A stretch of 64,000 nucleotides of DNA from Streptomyces megasporus (GCF_000718985.1 NZ_JODL01000010.1:77868-141867), one strand, 5' to 3'. Counted from the first letter of the stretch, positions 34,750 through 43,595 are shown. The notes: generated by a model not told the origin, from the sequence alone. Made by a program: numbers and translations.

Positions 34750-36735
34750 TCAGTGGAGGGCCGCCAGTCGCCCGCCGTCCACCAGGGAGGCGGAGAGCTC
34801 GGCCCGGACGCCCCTCTCCACCGCCACGGCGAGGGTGCGGCCCACCGCGTCGTGCGTCACCCCGCCGGTCACGGAGATCGACGCCACCTCGTCGCTGCCC
34901 GCGGCGAGCAGGTACCAGGTGTCGGACGGCGCCTTCCACAGCACCCCGCTCAACACCCGCTCCTCCCGCACCCCGCACGCCGGACCGTCCTCGGCCCGCG
35001 CCGCCACCGCCCCCGGCGCGTGAGGCTCCCCGGCCGGAGGCAGGAACTGGGCCAGCACCCGCGACCCCGTGCCCCGCCAGGTGTCCGCCCGGACGCACAC
35101 CCACCGGGCCCGACCCGCGCCCTCCGGCAACCGCTGCACGGCGAACGGCCAGACGTTCACCGTCCGCACGCCCCGTCCCGCCGACACCGGCAGCCGACAG
35201 GCGGTACGGGCCAGCACGGTGCGCGCCGCGGTCCCGGCGACCCCGGCGTCCACGGCCCCGCCCGGCGCGCCGAACGTCAACCGCACGGGGTTCAGCTCAC
35301 CGAGGTCGGTCATCAGGTACGGGCCGACGCCCGGGGAGCCGCCGCGCCCGCCGGTGTCGCCGTCCGCCGTCAGCCGCAGCGCGGGCCAGACGCCGCACGA
35401 GGCGCCGTCCAACGGCGGTCCGGCCACCGTGGCGGTCAGCCCGTCCGGGGAACGCCCCACCGGCCGCCCCTCGTCGGCGGGATCGAGCAGGTCGACGACC
35501 GAGGCGTCCGTGATCCACGGAGCCAGCAGGTAACGGGCGCCGCCGGCGCCACGGGTGACCACCAGCGCCGCGGCGGACGCCGCGTCCGCGCCGTCCACCC
35601 GCGCGAAGTCCAGCGCGACCGGCCCCTGCCGTCCACCCGCCGGCTCGGCGTAGCGCACCACCCGCAGCCCGTCGTACAGCACCACCACCGAGGAGCCGTC
35701 CACCTCGTCCGCGTACAACAGCCGCGCGGGACCCGGGGCCGGACCGGACGGGGTGCCGGGCGTCGCGGTGACCCGCACGGTCCGCCCCGGCCGCGCCCAC
35801 ACCGCCAACGCCCGCCGCAGCAGCCCGGTGTCGTCGACGAGCCCGCCCCGGGCGGGCCAGACCGAGAAGTCGGTGCGCGCCGCCCGCCGCCACCGCTCCG
35901 CGCTCGTCCTCGTCAACCGCTCCGGCTCCAGGGCCCGCTCCGCCGCCGGATTGCGGGCGTACACCGGGGCCGCCGCGCCGTCCGGACCCCAGCCGTCGCC
36001 CGGCACTCCCAACAGCAGCCCGCACACCGCCACCGCGCACCCGGCCACGGCCGCGGCCCGCGCGTTCTGCCGGCGCCGCACCAGATCGGTGGGGCGGGCC
36101 CGCAGCGAACACGGGTCGAACTCCGCCGACGCCGGCAGCGCGCGGTCCCGGCTCCCGGCCGGGGCCCGCACTCCGTCCGCCTCCGCCAGCGCCGCCCCCG
36201 GGTCCGCCACCCCCGCCTCCGTCAGCAGCCGCGCCGCGTCACCGTCCGCCAGTCCCTCCAGACGGCGCAGGGCGTACGCCGCCCGCGCCGGCGCCGACAC
36301 CTCGGACAGGGACCGCTCCAGGGCGGGGGCGTCGACGCCGGCGGGCCGGGGGAACAGCCGCAGACCCAGCACCAACGGCAGCGGCGCGGGAACGACCGGA
36401 CGCACGAACCTCGACAGACGCCCCCGCGGCCGGCCCGCCGCCAACGCGGCCCGCAGCACCCGCAGCCGCAACAGGGCGTACGCCGGATCAGGCGCGCCCC
36501 CCGACACGGGAGCGCTCCGTGTCCCGCGCCCTCTCGGCAGCGAGCGCTGCGCCACGGCGTGCGCCGCGAGCACCCGACGGTGCCGCCCCGCGAAAGTCGG
36601 CAGCACCAGGTACGCCAGACGCACCAGGCGCGGATAGTGCTCGACGAGAGCGGCCTCGGCCTGCTCGGCGTCGACGGAGCCGGGCGGGGAGGGGCGGGGC
36701 GTCCGGCGGGGGGAGGTCACGTCCTTCAGGGCCAC
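34750..36735 (-). CDS. Membrane protein with sigma-factor-like N-terminus and large exported domain
   Basis: 661 residues; not a named family to me. Residues ~22-60 (AALVEHYPRLVRLAYLVLP) resemble region 2 of ECF sigma factors. Residues ~165-205 (RAAYALRRLEGLADGDAARLL) resemble the region-4 helix pair, but the recognition helix is not convincing. One transmembrane segment lies near residue 235 (AAAVAGCAVAVCGLLLG). The remaining ~420 residues, with several cysteines and a beta-rich look, should be outside the cell. This looks like a degenerate sigma-fold used as a cytoplasmic module of a one-pass membrane protein, perhaps for signalling. GTG at 36733-36735 lacks a good Shine-Dalgarno and the true start may be nearby. 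It follows the GH89 gene on the same strand. Confidence 0.6.
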   Translation of the reverse strand: MALKDVTSPRRTPRPSPPGSVDAEQAEAALVEHYPRLVRLAYLVLPTFAGRHRRVLAAHAVAQRSLPRGRGTRSAPVSGGAPDPAYALLRLRVLRAALAAGRPRGRLSRFVRPVVPAPLPLVLGLRLFPRPAGVDAPALERSLSEVSAPARAAYALRRLEGLADGDAARLLTEAGVADPGAALAEADGVRAPAGSRDRALPASAEFDPCSLRARPTDLVRRRQNARAAAVAGCAVAVCGLLLGVPGDGWGPDGAAAPVYARNPAAERALEPERLTRTSAERWRRAARTDFSVWPARGGLVDDTGLLRRALAVWARPGRTVRVTATPGTPSGPAPGPARLLYADEVDGSSVVVLYDGLRVVRYAEPAGGRQGPVALDFARVDGADAASAAALVVTRGAGGARYLLAPWITDASVVDLLDPADEGRPVGRSPDGLTATVAGPPLDGASCGVWPALRLTADGDTGGRGGSPGVGPYLMTDLGELNPVRLTFGAPGGAVDAGVAGTAARTVLARTACRLPVSAGRGVRTVNVWPFAVQRLPEGAGRARWVCVRADTWRGTGSRVLAQFLPPAGEPHAPGAVAARAEDGPACGVREERVLSGVLWKAPSDTWYLLAAGSDEVASISVTGGVTHDAVGRTLAVAVERGVRAELSASLVDGGRLAALH

Positions 36736-36773
36736 GTCGAGCTGAACGAGTGGAACCCCCGTTGGTCACCTCC

Positions 36774-36789
36774 CGCCCGCCGGCGGGCG
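36774..36789 (-). terminator. GC hairpin after the GH89 gene
   Basis: CGCCCGCCGGCGGGCG is a perfect 16-bp palindrome in the 79-bp gap between the GH89 gene and the next gene on the minus strand. Its effect on readthrough is uncertain. Confidence 0.4.
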
Positions 36790-36814
36790 CCCCCGGCGCG
36801 CGCCGGGCGGCCGA

Positions 36815-39800
36815 TCACCCCAGGCGCCACCCGGAGAACTCCACCGTGCCGCGCGCGGTGCCGCTCGCCGCCGTCATCCCCAGCCCGACGTCCTGCCGCG
36901 CCGCCGCGGCCGGCAGCCGCACGGTCGCCACCGTCCGCCAGGTCGTCCCGCCGTCCGTGGACAGCTCGCCGGTGTGGTCCCGGCCGGCCCGCCGCAGCCG
37001 CAGCAGCACCGGCGCCTTCACCCCGGTGATCCGCCGGTAGGTGTCCAACTGCCCGTCGCCGTCGGAGTCGTACGACAGCACCACGCCGTTGGCCGGGGTC
37101 ACCGACAGGTTGAGGAAGCCGGGCGCGCCCTCCTCCGCCAGGTCGTCACGGACGAAGATCCCCGCCCGCGCCCACGGCCCGGTCGCCGCCTGGGAGTCCA
37201 CCCGCACGGTCACCGTGCCCCGCTCGCCCAGGGCGCCCGGCCGGTACAGGGCGCCGAATTCCGCGGTGGCCCTCCACAGGTCCGCGCCCCCGCCGTCGAT
37301 CGCGTACCGCTCGCCCAACCGGCCGAAGACCGCCCCGTTGCCGTTGACCGTGCGCCACTCCGCCGGCAGCGGCCCGGCCAGGAACAGCCCGCCGTCGTGC
37401 ACCGCCCGCACCCGGTCGCCGCCCTCGGGCCCGTACCGCGCCGTCACGGTGTAGGGCAGCCGCCGCAGCGGATCGGTCAGGGGCCGGTCGGGCGCGGTCA
37501 CCCGCCAGCGGACCCGCGCCCGGCCACCGGCCGGGACGCGCGCCACGGTGGTGGGGTCCAGCGGTTCGGCGGCGACACCGGACGGGCCGGACAGGGCCAG
37601 CTCCACCGGACCCGCGGCCCGCAGCCCGTTGGTGTTGACGAAGGTCGCGGTCAGCAGCCCGCGCCCGCCCGGCGCCAGCGCCTCCGGCTCCAGGGCCGTC
37701 TCCACCCCGCCCTGCCAGGGCGCGCGGGCCAGCGCGTCGCGGACCTTGCGGGCGGTGGCGTACGGGTCGCCCACCGGACGCAGCGGATACTCCTTCCGCT
37801 CCCTGGTCCAGGACTCCTCGACCGCGTACCAGTCGACCGGCTCCGGCGCCCGCCCGGCGGCCAGGGCGGCGTCCAACTCGTCCAACCACCTCCGCCAGCG
37901 CGACAGGTAGAAGTCGCCCATCAGCCCGTGCCAGTCGCGGTTGGCGTAGTCGTGCAGCCTGCCCCCCTCGGAGGCGGCACGCCCGTCCCACACCGTCAGC
38001 AACACGCGGGCGGTGCGTTCCAGCTCCGCCGCCTCCGCGGGGGAGGTCGCCATGCGGCGGGCCGCGTCCGTCCACGGTCCCAGCAGGAACAGCCGGTGGG
38101 TGCCGGCCACCTCGTCGGTCAGCGCCATCAGCCGCAGCCACAGCGTCGACAGCTCCCGGAAGGCGCTCCGGTCGCCGCGCGTGTAGGCGTCGCGGAGCCG
38201 GGGCAGGAACTGCCGGCTGCGGTTGGCCAGGGCCTGCCGGGCGACGTCCACCAGGTCGTGCCGGTAGGCGTCACTGCCGCGCAGGGCCGCGCCGACCGCC
38301 AGCAGCCCGTCCAACGCGGCGTCGAACCGCGCCGGATCGTAGGAGAGCTCGGTGGGACCGTACTGCCCGGCCCGGGTGGCGTTCAGATCGGGACGGGCGG
38401 CGAAGAGGCTGTCGTGGGTGAAGCCGTACAGCTTCGCGGAGTGCCGGTAGGCGGTGTCGTGCAGTGCCAGCCAGGCGTCCTTCGCGGCGGAGTCGGCGCC
38501 GCCGTAGCGGTACCCGGCGAACCGCTCGAACCACGCCGGCAGGTCCACCGGCTCGGTGCGCCAGGCCAGCTCGGAGAAGAAGTCGAACGCGGCCGGATCG
38601 CGGTCGGCGGCCTCCGGCAGGTACGCGGTGCCCACCAGGGCGCTGCCGGGCTTGTCGCGCCAGGCGTGGAACCGCTCGTTCCACACATGGGTCTTGGCGC
38701 CCAGCAGGGTGCGCCCGCCGAAGTTGGGGATGGAACCGAAGCAGTAGGGGGTGCCGTTCCAGTCGGCCTCGCGGTCGAAGACGGTCTCGGTCCGCTCGGA
38801 GATGCCGTCGACGATGAGCATCCGCCGCTTGTCCACGGCGTCCACCAGCTCGCGCCGCGGGTTCTCCTGCCAGCCCAGGATCACCCAGACCGCGTCCGGA
38901 TGGGCCTTCCGCAGGGCCGTCTCCACGCCCCGCGCGGCGTCCGCCACCGGCACGTCCCCGGCGCTGCCGCCCTCGTGGAGCAGGTCCATCTTGAAGTGCC
39001 CGGCGTCGCCGAACAGCTCCTTCTGGTGCCGGTAGAAGGAGGCGGCGACACCGTGGAAGACGGCGGTGCGCGGGTCCAGCCAGTCGGGCCGGGCGAAGCC
39101 GTGCCAGGTGCCCTGGGGGACGGTGTGGGCCCCGGGGTTGCGCGTGGCGAAGTCCCTGGGCACCGTCCCGTAGTAGCCGGGCAGCACCGGGTGCATGCCC
39201 AACTCCCGCAGCCGGGCGGTGATCCGCCGCCCCAGCTCCACCCGCTTGTCGATCAGCGCCTGACCGAGCGGCCCGCCGTAGTCGCTGAGGTTCTGCAACA
39301 GCCACCACGGCTGGTGGGACGGCGCGGGCAACCAGCGGCGCGCCTCGGCGTCCGAGTAGCCGAACTCCCGCAGCACCCGCTGGTAGACGGCCTCGTGCCC
39401 GGCGATGACCAACACCTGGTTGCAGCCGTTGAGGGCCAACACGTCGATCAGGCGCTCCCAGTACGCCCAGTCGGCGTACGGGTTGGTGTAGCCGTCGTTG
39501 GTGTCGTTGAGCGCGAACCGGTTGGGCAGGGTGGTGGAACGCTCCAGGGGGCGCGCGGGTGCGGGCAGGGTCGTGGGCAGGTTCAGTTGGCTCCCCGCCC
39601 AGGAGATGTGCGCGGAGCAGACCTCCTTCAGGTACCAGTGGACACCGGTGAGCAGCACGGCCGGACTGGTCCCGGCCACCTCGATCCGGCCCGCCGTGCC
39701 CGTCACCCGGAAACGCTCCGCGCCGTCCGTCGCGCTCAGCGGCGTCAGGTGGAACTGGTCGACGTGGTCCGGCAGCAGACGCCCCAGCGCCGCCCGGGCG

Positions 39801-39982
39801 GGCTCGGTCCCGAAGGGGCGCGGGGCCGCGGCGGCGCTCCCCCCGCCCACCACCGGGCCGGGGCCGATCGCGGCGACCAGACCCGCCGCCACCGTTCCGG
39901 CGCCGAGCACGGTGCGCCGGGACGGGCCTCTGCCCCCCGTCCCCTCCGGCGTGGGGGAGGGGAGGGACACCCGGCGGCTCAT
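36815..39982 (-). CDS. Tat-exported GH89 alpha-N-acetylglucosaminidase
   Basis: 1055 residues. The N-terminus carries SRRTVLGAG, a twin-arginine signal, then AAAAP cleavage near residue 53. A small N-terminal domain leads to the family 89 barrel, with NRFALNDTNDGYTNPYADW, WERLIDVLALNGCNQVLV, PGYYGTVP, HFKMDLLHEGG, WVILGWQENP and PNFGGRTLLGAKTHVW, all typical of NAGLU-like enzymes. After the helical domain (to ~720) come an Ig-like region and a C-terminal beta-sandwich with YDSDGDGQLDTY. It should remove terminal alpha-linked GlcNAc from glycans, mucin-like or heparan-like material, outside the cell. Its ATG overlaps the stop of the degenerate response-regulator gene by 4 nt. Confidence 0.92.
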   Translation of the reverse strand: MSRRVSLPSPTPEGTGGRGPSRRTVLGAGTVAAGLVAAIGPGPVVGGGSAAAAPRPFGTEPARAALGRLLPDHVDQFHLTPLSATDGAERFRVTGTAGRIEVAGTSPAVLLTGVHWYLKEVCSAHISWAGSQLNLPTTLPAPARPLERSTTLPNRFALNDTNDGYTNPYADWAYWERLIDVLALNGCNQVLVIAGHEAVYQRVLREFGYSDAEARRWLPAPSHQPWWLLQNLSDYGGPLGQALIDKRVELGRRITARLRELGMHPVLPGYYGTVPRDFATRNPGAHTVPQGTWHGFARPDWLDPRTAVFHGVAASFYRHQKELFGDAGHFKMDLLHEGGSAGDVPVADAARGVETALRKAHPDAVWVILGWQENPRRELVDAVDKRRMLIVDGISERTETVFDREADWNGTPYCFGSIPNFGGRTLLGAKTHVWNERFHAWRDKPGSALVGTAYLPEAADRDPAAFDFFSELAWRTEPVDLPAWFERFAGYRYGGADSAAKDAWLALHDTAYRHSAKLYGFTHDSLFAARPDLNATRAGQYGPTELSYDPARFDAALDGLLAVGAALRGSDAYRHDLVDVARQALANRSRQFLPRLRDAYTRGDRSAFRELSTLWLRLMALTDEVAGTHRLFLLGPWTDAARRMATSPAEAAELERTARVLLTVWDGRAASEGGRLHDYANRDWHGLMGDFYLSRWRRWLDELDAALAAGRAPEPVDWYAVEESWTRERKEYPLRPVGDPYATARKVRDALARAPWQGGVETALEPEALAPGGRGLLTATFVNTNGLRAAGPVELALSGPSGVAAEPLDPTTVARVPAGGRARVRWRVTAPDRPLTDPLRRLPYTVTARYGPEGGDRVRAVHDGGLFLAGPLPAEWRTVNGNGAVFGRLGERYAIDGGGADLWRATAEFGALYRPGALGERGTVTVRVDSQAATGPWARAGIFVRDDLAEEGAPGFLNLSVTPANGVVLSYDSDGDGQLDTYRRITGVKAPVLLRLRRAGRDHTGELSTDGGTTWRTVATVRLPAAAARQDVGLGMTAASGTARGTVEFSGWRLG

Positions 39983-40560
39983 CCCCGGTCCAGGTGGGCG
40001 AGGACGGTCGGGACCCGGCGGAGGCCGTCGTCGGGCGGTGGCGGCCCGAACTCGGCGGGGATGTCGGCGAAGATGTCGGAGAAGACGTCGGAGGTGTGCT
40101 GGGCGACCGCCCGCTCGGTGACCACGAGCCGCGCCGCGACGGCCGCGTTCGACCTGCCCTGAGCCATCAGTTCCATGACCTCCCTCTCACGCGGAGCCGG
40201 CCGACCCACCGGCCGGTCCGTCTCGCGCCGTGTCAACAGTTGTCGGATCACCCGCGGACCCATGGCCGTGCCGCCCGCGGCGACCCGGCACACGGCTGCG
40301 ACGCGCTCCGCGTCGCAGCCCCGGTCCTCGGGCGGGTGGCCGACTCCGCCGGTCCCGTCGGCGAGCAGCTCACGCGCGTGGAGCTGCTCGACGTGTGGGG
40401 AGAGAACCGGCGCCGACGGACCGGGCCGTTCTCGGCCGGGGGCCCGGTTCGGCTCCGGCCCGCTCTCCACGGCCGCCGCGATCTCGAAGTCGTACGCCTC
40501 CAGCAGCCGTACCAGGCCGTCTCGCGGCGGAAACAGGTCCTCGGCCGGAACAACACGCAC
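39979..40560 (-). CDS. Degenerate NarL/FixJ-type response regulator lacking its phosphorylation site
   Basis: 193 residues from GTG 40558-40560 (GGGGAG upstream). The receiver start is recognisable (EDLFPPRDGLVRLLEAYDFEI), but the segment that should hold the phospho-acceptor aspartate and following helix is gone: after ESGPE come only about 14 residues before PVLSPHVEQL. The conserved lysine region reads GVGHPPEDRG, so the lysine is lost too. The LuxR HTH (PREREVMELMAQGRSNAAVAARLVVTERAVAQHTS) is largely intact, though the tail contains a duplication-like DIFADIPAEF insert. It is co-translated with GH89. No histidine kinase is nearby. It could be a decaying pseudogene or a phosphorylation-independent regulator. 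Confidence 0.7.
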   Translation of the reverse strand: MRVVPAEDLFPPRDGLVRLLEAYDFEIAAAVESGPEPNRAPGRERPGPSAPVLSPHVEQLHARELLADGTGGVGHPPEDRGCDAERVAAVCRVAAGGTAMGPRVIRQLLTRRETDRPVGRPAPREREVMELMAQGRSNAAVAARLVVTERAVAQHTSDVFSDIFADIPAEFGPPPPDDGLRRVPTVLAHLDRG

Positions 40561-40660
40561 GGAGGCTCCCCGGGGTCGGTCGGGCGGCGCCCGGACGGAG
40601 GACCGCCGTCCACACCATCGGATCGCCGACGGCCCGTCAACCCCGCCTTTTCGGCCGCTT

Positions 40661-40700
40661 GTCGGTCTGTGTCGACCCGTGTCGGCCCGTGTCAGCCCCG
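40661..40700. repeat. Four tandem 10-bp units (GTCGGYCYGT type)
   Basis: Units at 40661 (GTCGGTCTGT), 40671 (GTCGACCCGT), 40681 (GTCGGCCCGT) and 40691 (GTCAGCCCCG) repeat with a 10-bp period, one helical turn. They cover the stop codon of the PI-PLC gene (40692-40694) and lie ~100 bp upstream of the degenerate regulator. Confidence 0.75.
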
Positions 40701-41747
40701 TGGAACGACCGTGGAGAGCACCGACGGCAGCGAGGACCAGTCGGAGGTGAGGACGCTCGCCCGTTCGGCCGCCAACAGGGCCACCCGATCGAGCGCCTTC
40801 CTCTCGGTGGGGCGGGTCGCGCTGATGGCGGGCGCCACGTTGTGGGCGTCGGTCATCACCAGCAGGTAGTTCCGCGCGGCGTACCAGTCGGTGTCGATGC
40901 CGCCGGACACGTACGCCGAGGCGTCGCCGTCGAAGACGACGAACCACGGCCGGATCGAGGCGTCCGCGTAGCGGGTGGTGCGCGGGTCGCCGGCCTCGGC
41001 CCGGTGCACGGCCGGGAAGGCGACGGCGTTGCCCAGCCGCCCGGAGGCGGCCAGGTCGCGCAGGTGGGTCGCGTACTCGCGGTCGGTCCACAGCGAGTCG
41101 AAGGGGTTGGACTCCTCGACCGTGCCGGGGATGAGGTGGATCAGGAACCTCCCCGCCAGCGCGTCCCGCGTCGGCCAGCCCCTCGCCCGTACGGCCTCGT
41201 CCAGCGTGGCGTACCCGGCGGCCAGTTCACCGGGTCGGTAGAGGGCGTCGCCGAGCTTGTCGGCGACCAACGCGTCGAACTGCGCCGGTCCGCGCCCGAG
41301 GTTGGCCGCGAACCCGTCCTTCATCTCGATCTTGATCAGGATCGGCCGGTGCCCGGGGTTGGCGTCGTGCCAGGCCCGCAGGTCGGCCAGGCACCCGGCC
41401 AGGCTCTGGTTGCGGGGCTTGGAGCGCAGCTCGGCGGCGGTGGAGGCGTTGACGCAGTTGTTGTCGTTGCCGAGCGGGTTGTTGTGCGCCACGCGCCAGG
41501 TGCTGCCGGAGAAGTTCGTCCACACGTCCAGCTCCAGCAGCGCGGCGCCGGAGTCCAGGGCGTCGGCGAAGTGGGTGTACCTGCTCTTCTCGTAGGCGTT
41601 GTGCACGCCCACGCCGGTGGTGGCCGAGTACGGCAGCGACCCGGGGTCCGCCGCGCCGGCCGGTGGCGCGCCCGCCGCCATGGTCAACAGCGCCAGGCCC
41701 ACGCCGGACGCCACCGTCGACACCACTGTTCTCTTCCGCTGTCCCAT
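40692..41747 (-). CDS. Secreted phosphatidylinositol-specific phospholipase C-like (Ca2+-dependent, PI-PLC-C1 type)
   Basis: 351 residues. A signal peptide ends near AGAADP (~residue 33). The TIM-barrel phosphodiesterase signature is present: GVHNAYEKS with the first catalytic histidine, LLELDVWTN with metal-binding acids, WRVAHNNPLGND with the second histidine and ILIKIEMKDGF with further metal ligands. These match the calcium-dependent bacterial PI-PLCs first characterised in Streptomyces. The enzyme should cleave phosphatidylinositol to inositol phosphate and diacylglycerol outside the cell. It is divergent from the SnoaL-like gene, with about 230 bp between them that contain three operator-like palindromes. 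Confidence 0.85.
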   Translation of the reverse strand: MGQRKRTVVSTVASGVGLALLTMAAGAPPAGAADPGSLPYSATTGVGVHNAYEKSRYTHFADALDSGAALLELDVWTNFSGSTWRVAHNNPLGNDNNCVNASTAAELRSKPRNQSLAGCLADLRAWHDANPGHRPILIKIEMKDGFAANLGRGPAQFDALVADKLGDALYRPGELAAGYATLDEAVRARGWPTRDALAGRFLIHLIPGTVEESNPFDSLWTDREYATHLRDLAASGRLGNAVAFPAVHRAEAGDPRTTRYADASIRPWFVVFDGDASAYVSGGIDTDWYAARNYLLVMTDAHNVAPAISATRPTERKALDRVALLAAERASVLTSDWSSLPSVLSTVVPRG

Positions 41748-41904
41748 CTGCGCCGCCTTCGGTGTGGGGGGTCAAAACCCGTTCACCGTAGGGGAGTTGA
41801 GGTACGCCGGGGAGGGTGTGGACGCGACGGGAAGGGGAACGGTCGGCGTACGGCTCCTCCGTCGAGGGCGCCTCGTCCGTCCCCGGAATCGATTCGGAAA
41901 AACG

Positions 41905-41960
41905 TTGGCGCGCCCAATGGATCCTGTTAATGTTGGCGCATCCAATATTGGCCCAACCAA
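41905..41960 (+). promoter_or_regulatory. Promoter with three TTGG-N5-CCAA palindromes
   Basis: TTGG-N5-CCAA occurs at 41905-41917, 41933-41945 and 41948-41960. A promoter fits exactly among them: -35 TTGGCG (41905-41910, inside copy 1), 17-bp spacer, -10 TAATGT (41928-41933, touching copy 2). Copy 2 covers the expected start point and copy 3 the leader of the SnoaL-like gene. Copies 2 and 3 also enclose a CCAATATTGG palindrome. This is a textbook layout for tight repression by a dimeric regulator, but I cannot name it. Confidence 0.8.
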
Positions 41961-41976
41961 CATGCATGGAGGAGCG

Positions 41977-42393
41977 ATGCGGCAACCGACGACCCGGCCG
42001 GACCGCGCCGAGGTGACCGACCTGGTGGCACGCCTGACCCGTTGCCTGGACGATCCGTCACCCGACGGAAGGGACCTGCGCGCCGTCTACACCGAGGACG
42101 CCGTCGTCCACAGTCCGCGCGGCACCGTGCGCGGCATCGACGCGATCGTGGAGCGCGTACGCCGAGCCGACCCCGGCGACGAACACGCCCAGCACTTCGA
42201 CACCGACGTCCTGGTCGACCTCGACGGCGATCGGGCCCGCGTCACCGCCAACCAACTGGTGTACTTCTTCCGCCCCGGCAAGCCGCCCCACCGCACCGCC
42301 GGTCTCCGCCACACCCTCACCGCCGCGCGCACCCCCGCCGGTTGGCGGATCGCGCGCAACGACATCACGCTGCTGTGGGAGAAGGCGGACTGA
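41977..42393 (+). CDS. SnoaL-like / NTF2-like fold protein
   Basis: 138 residues, the size of a single NTF2-like alpha+beta cone. Recognisable elements are a helical start (VTDLVARLTRCLDDP), VYTEDAVVHSPRGTVRGIDAIVERV, which is the helix-strand segment of SnoaL_3/DUF4440-type proteins, and GWRIARNDITLLWE near the end. Members are polyketide cyclases, ketosteroid isomerase-like enzymes or small-molecule binders; none of these can be chosen. The ATG follows GGAGGAG closely; an in-frame ATG at 41962 lacks a Shine-Dalgarno. Regulation appears tight given the triple palindrome upstream. Confidence 0.82.
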   Translation: MRQPTTRPDRAEVTDLVARLTRCLDDPSPDGRDLRAVYTEDAVVHSPRGTVRGIDAIVERVRRADPGDEHAQHFDTDVLVDLDGDRARVTANQLVYFFRPGKPPHRTAGLRHTLTAARTPAGWRIARNDITLLWEKAD

Positions 42394-42729
42394 CACCCGC
42401 CGCACGAACACAGGCGCGCCGTCGACGCGGCCCTGGCGGCGTGGCTCGAACGGCCTCGGGTCGAGGCGAACAGGGGGACCGTGTTCGCCTCGGCCGTCGG
42501 CCGCCCGGAAAGGTCGCCGGCCGGACGGCCGGTGAAGGCGGAGAAGGTCCGACAGGGAACCCGAGCACGGACCGGGTGCCCCGGACACGGGGCTCCGCCC
42601 GGACTCCGGTCGGTCGCCGGGCGATCCGCTCGGGAAAACGAAACGCGAGACCGCCGCGGCTGTGACAGGGTGCGGACCGGCAGGGCGAGACCACCCCACA
42701 CCGGCCCACCCGTTCGGCAGGAGAACCCG
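42394..42729 (+). other. Intergenic region before the DinB-like gene
   Basis: 336 bp with no supported gene, no clear promoter and no strong hairpin. The AGGAGA ribosome-binding site of the next gene is at its right end. Confidence 0.5.
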
Positions 42730-43350
42730 ATGGCGTCATCCCCGCGTTCGACCCCGTTGCCGGAGCAGTTCGACTTCGCGCACCGGCGCCTCGTCGACCG
42801 CATGGCGGGCCCGACCGTGGACAGCGGCAACGGCACGGATGTGCGGGTCGGCCCGATGACCGACGAGGAGTACTTCTGGGAACCGGTGCCCGACTGCTGG
42901 TCCGTCCGCCGCCGCACGGCCGGACCGGGCCCTCGGGCGACCCTCCTGGTCGGCACGGGCGAGTGGGGACGCGACTTCGCCCTCTCCCCGCACCCCGAGC
43001 CGCCGCCGTTCACCACCATCGCCTGGCGCCTGGACCACCTCACCGAGATGATGACCCTCCGCGCCGACCACACGGCGGGAACCCACACGCTCACCCGCGA
43101 CGACCACCGCGCCGCCGCGAGCGCGGCCGAGGCCGTCACGGCCTTCGACGCCGCCGCCGCGGCGTGGCGGGAGGCGCTGCTCGGCCTCGACGACACCGCG
43201 CTCGACACCGTGGGCCACTGCACCTACCCGCACGGCAGCGACCCGGACGATCCCATGATCGACATCGTCTGGTGGGTCAACCAGGAACTGCTCCACCACG
43301 GCGCCGAGATCGCCCTCCTCCGCGACCTCCACCGCGCACACCGGAACTGA
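42730..43350 (+). CDS. DinB/YfiT-like metal-binding four-helix bundle protein
   Basis: 206 residues. Helical bundle with histidines at the positions used for metal in DinB_2/maleylpyruvate-isomerase-like proteins: AWRLDHLTEMM and NQELLHHGAEIALLRDL. A variable loop contains EEYFWEPVPDCWSVRR, a common signature of this streptomycete group. Some relatives are mycothiol-dependent transferases or isomerases; most are uncharacterised. AGGAGA precedes the ATG by 6 nt. It stands alone and is followed by 245 bp without features before a convergent gene. Confidence 0.82.
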   Translation: MASSPRSTPLPEQFDFAHRRLVDRMAGPTVDSGNGTDVRVGPMTDEEYFWEPVPDCWSVRRRTAGPGPRATLLVGTGEWGRDFALSPHPEPPPFTTIAWRLDHLTEMMTLRADHTAGTHTLTRDDHRAAASAAEAVTAFDAAAAAWREALLGLDDTALDTVGHCTYPHGSDPDDPMIDIVWWVNQELLHHGAEIALLRDLHRAHRN

Positions 43351-43595
43351 CGTCCCCGACACGACGGGGACCGCCACGGCGACCGTCCGTCAAAGCGGTC
43401 GAAGGGAGGAACGGCACCCGTGGGAGACGCCGGTCCCTCCGCCCGGCGCGGTCGTCCTCGACGTCGTCCCGCGCGCGGCGGGTCCACGGGAGCGGGTCTC
43501 TCCGCCCGACCGCCGGTTCCTGCGCCCGGCCGCGCACCGTCCGTCCCGCGCGCCGCGCACGCCGTGAGCTGGTGGCGGGCGGTCCGGGGCGGCGC

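Noticed and set aside
40661..40700. PHO box made of 11-bp GTTCACC-type repeats
   Set aside because: The unit is 10 bp and lacks TTCACC; it does not match the PhoP consensus.
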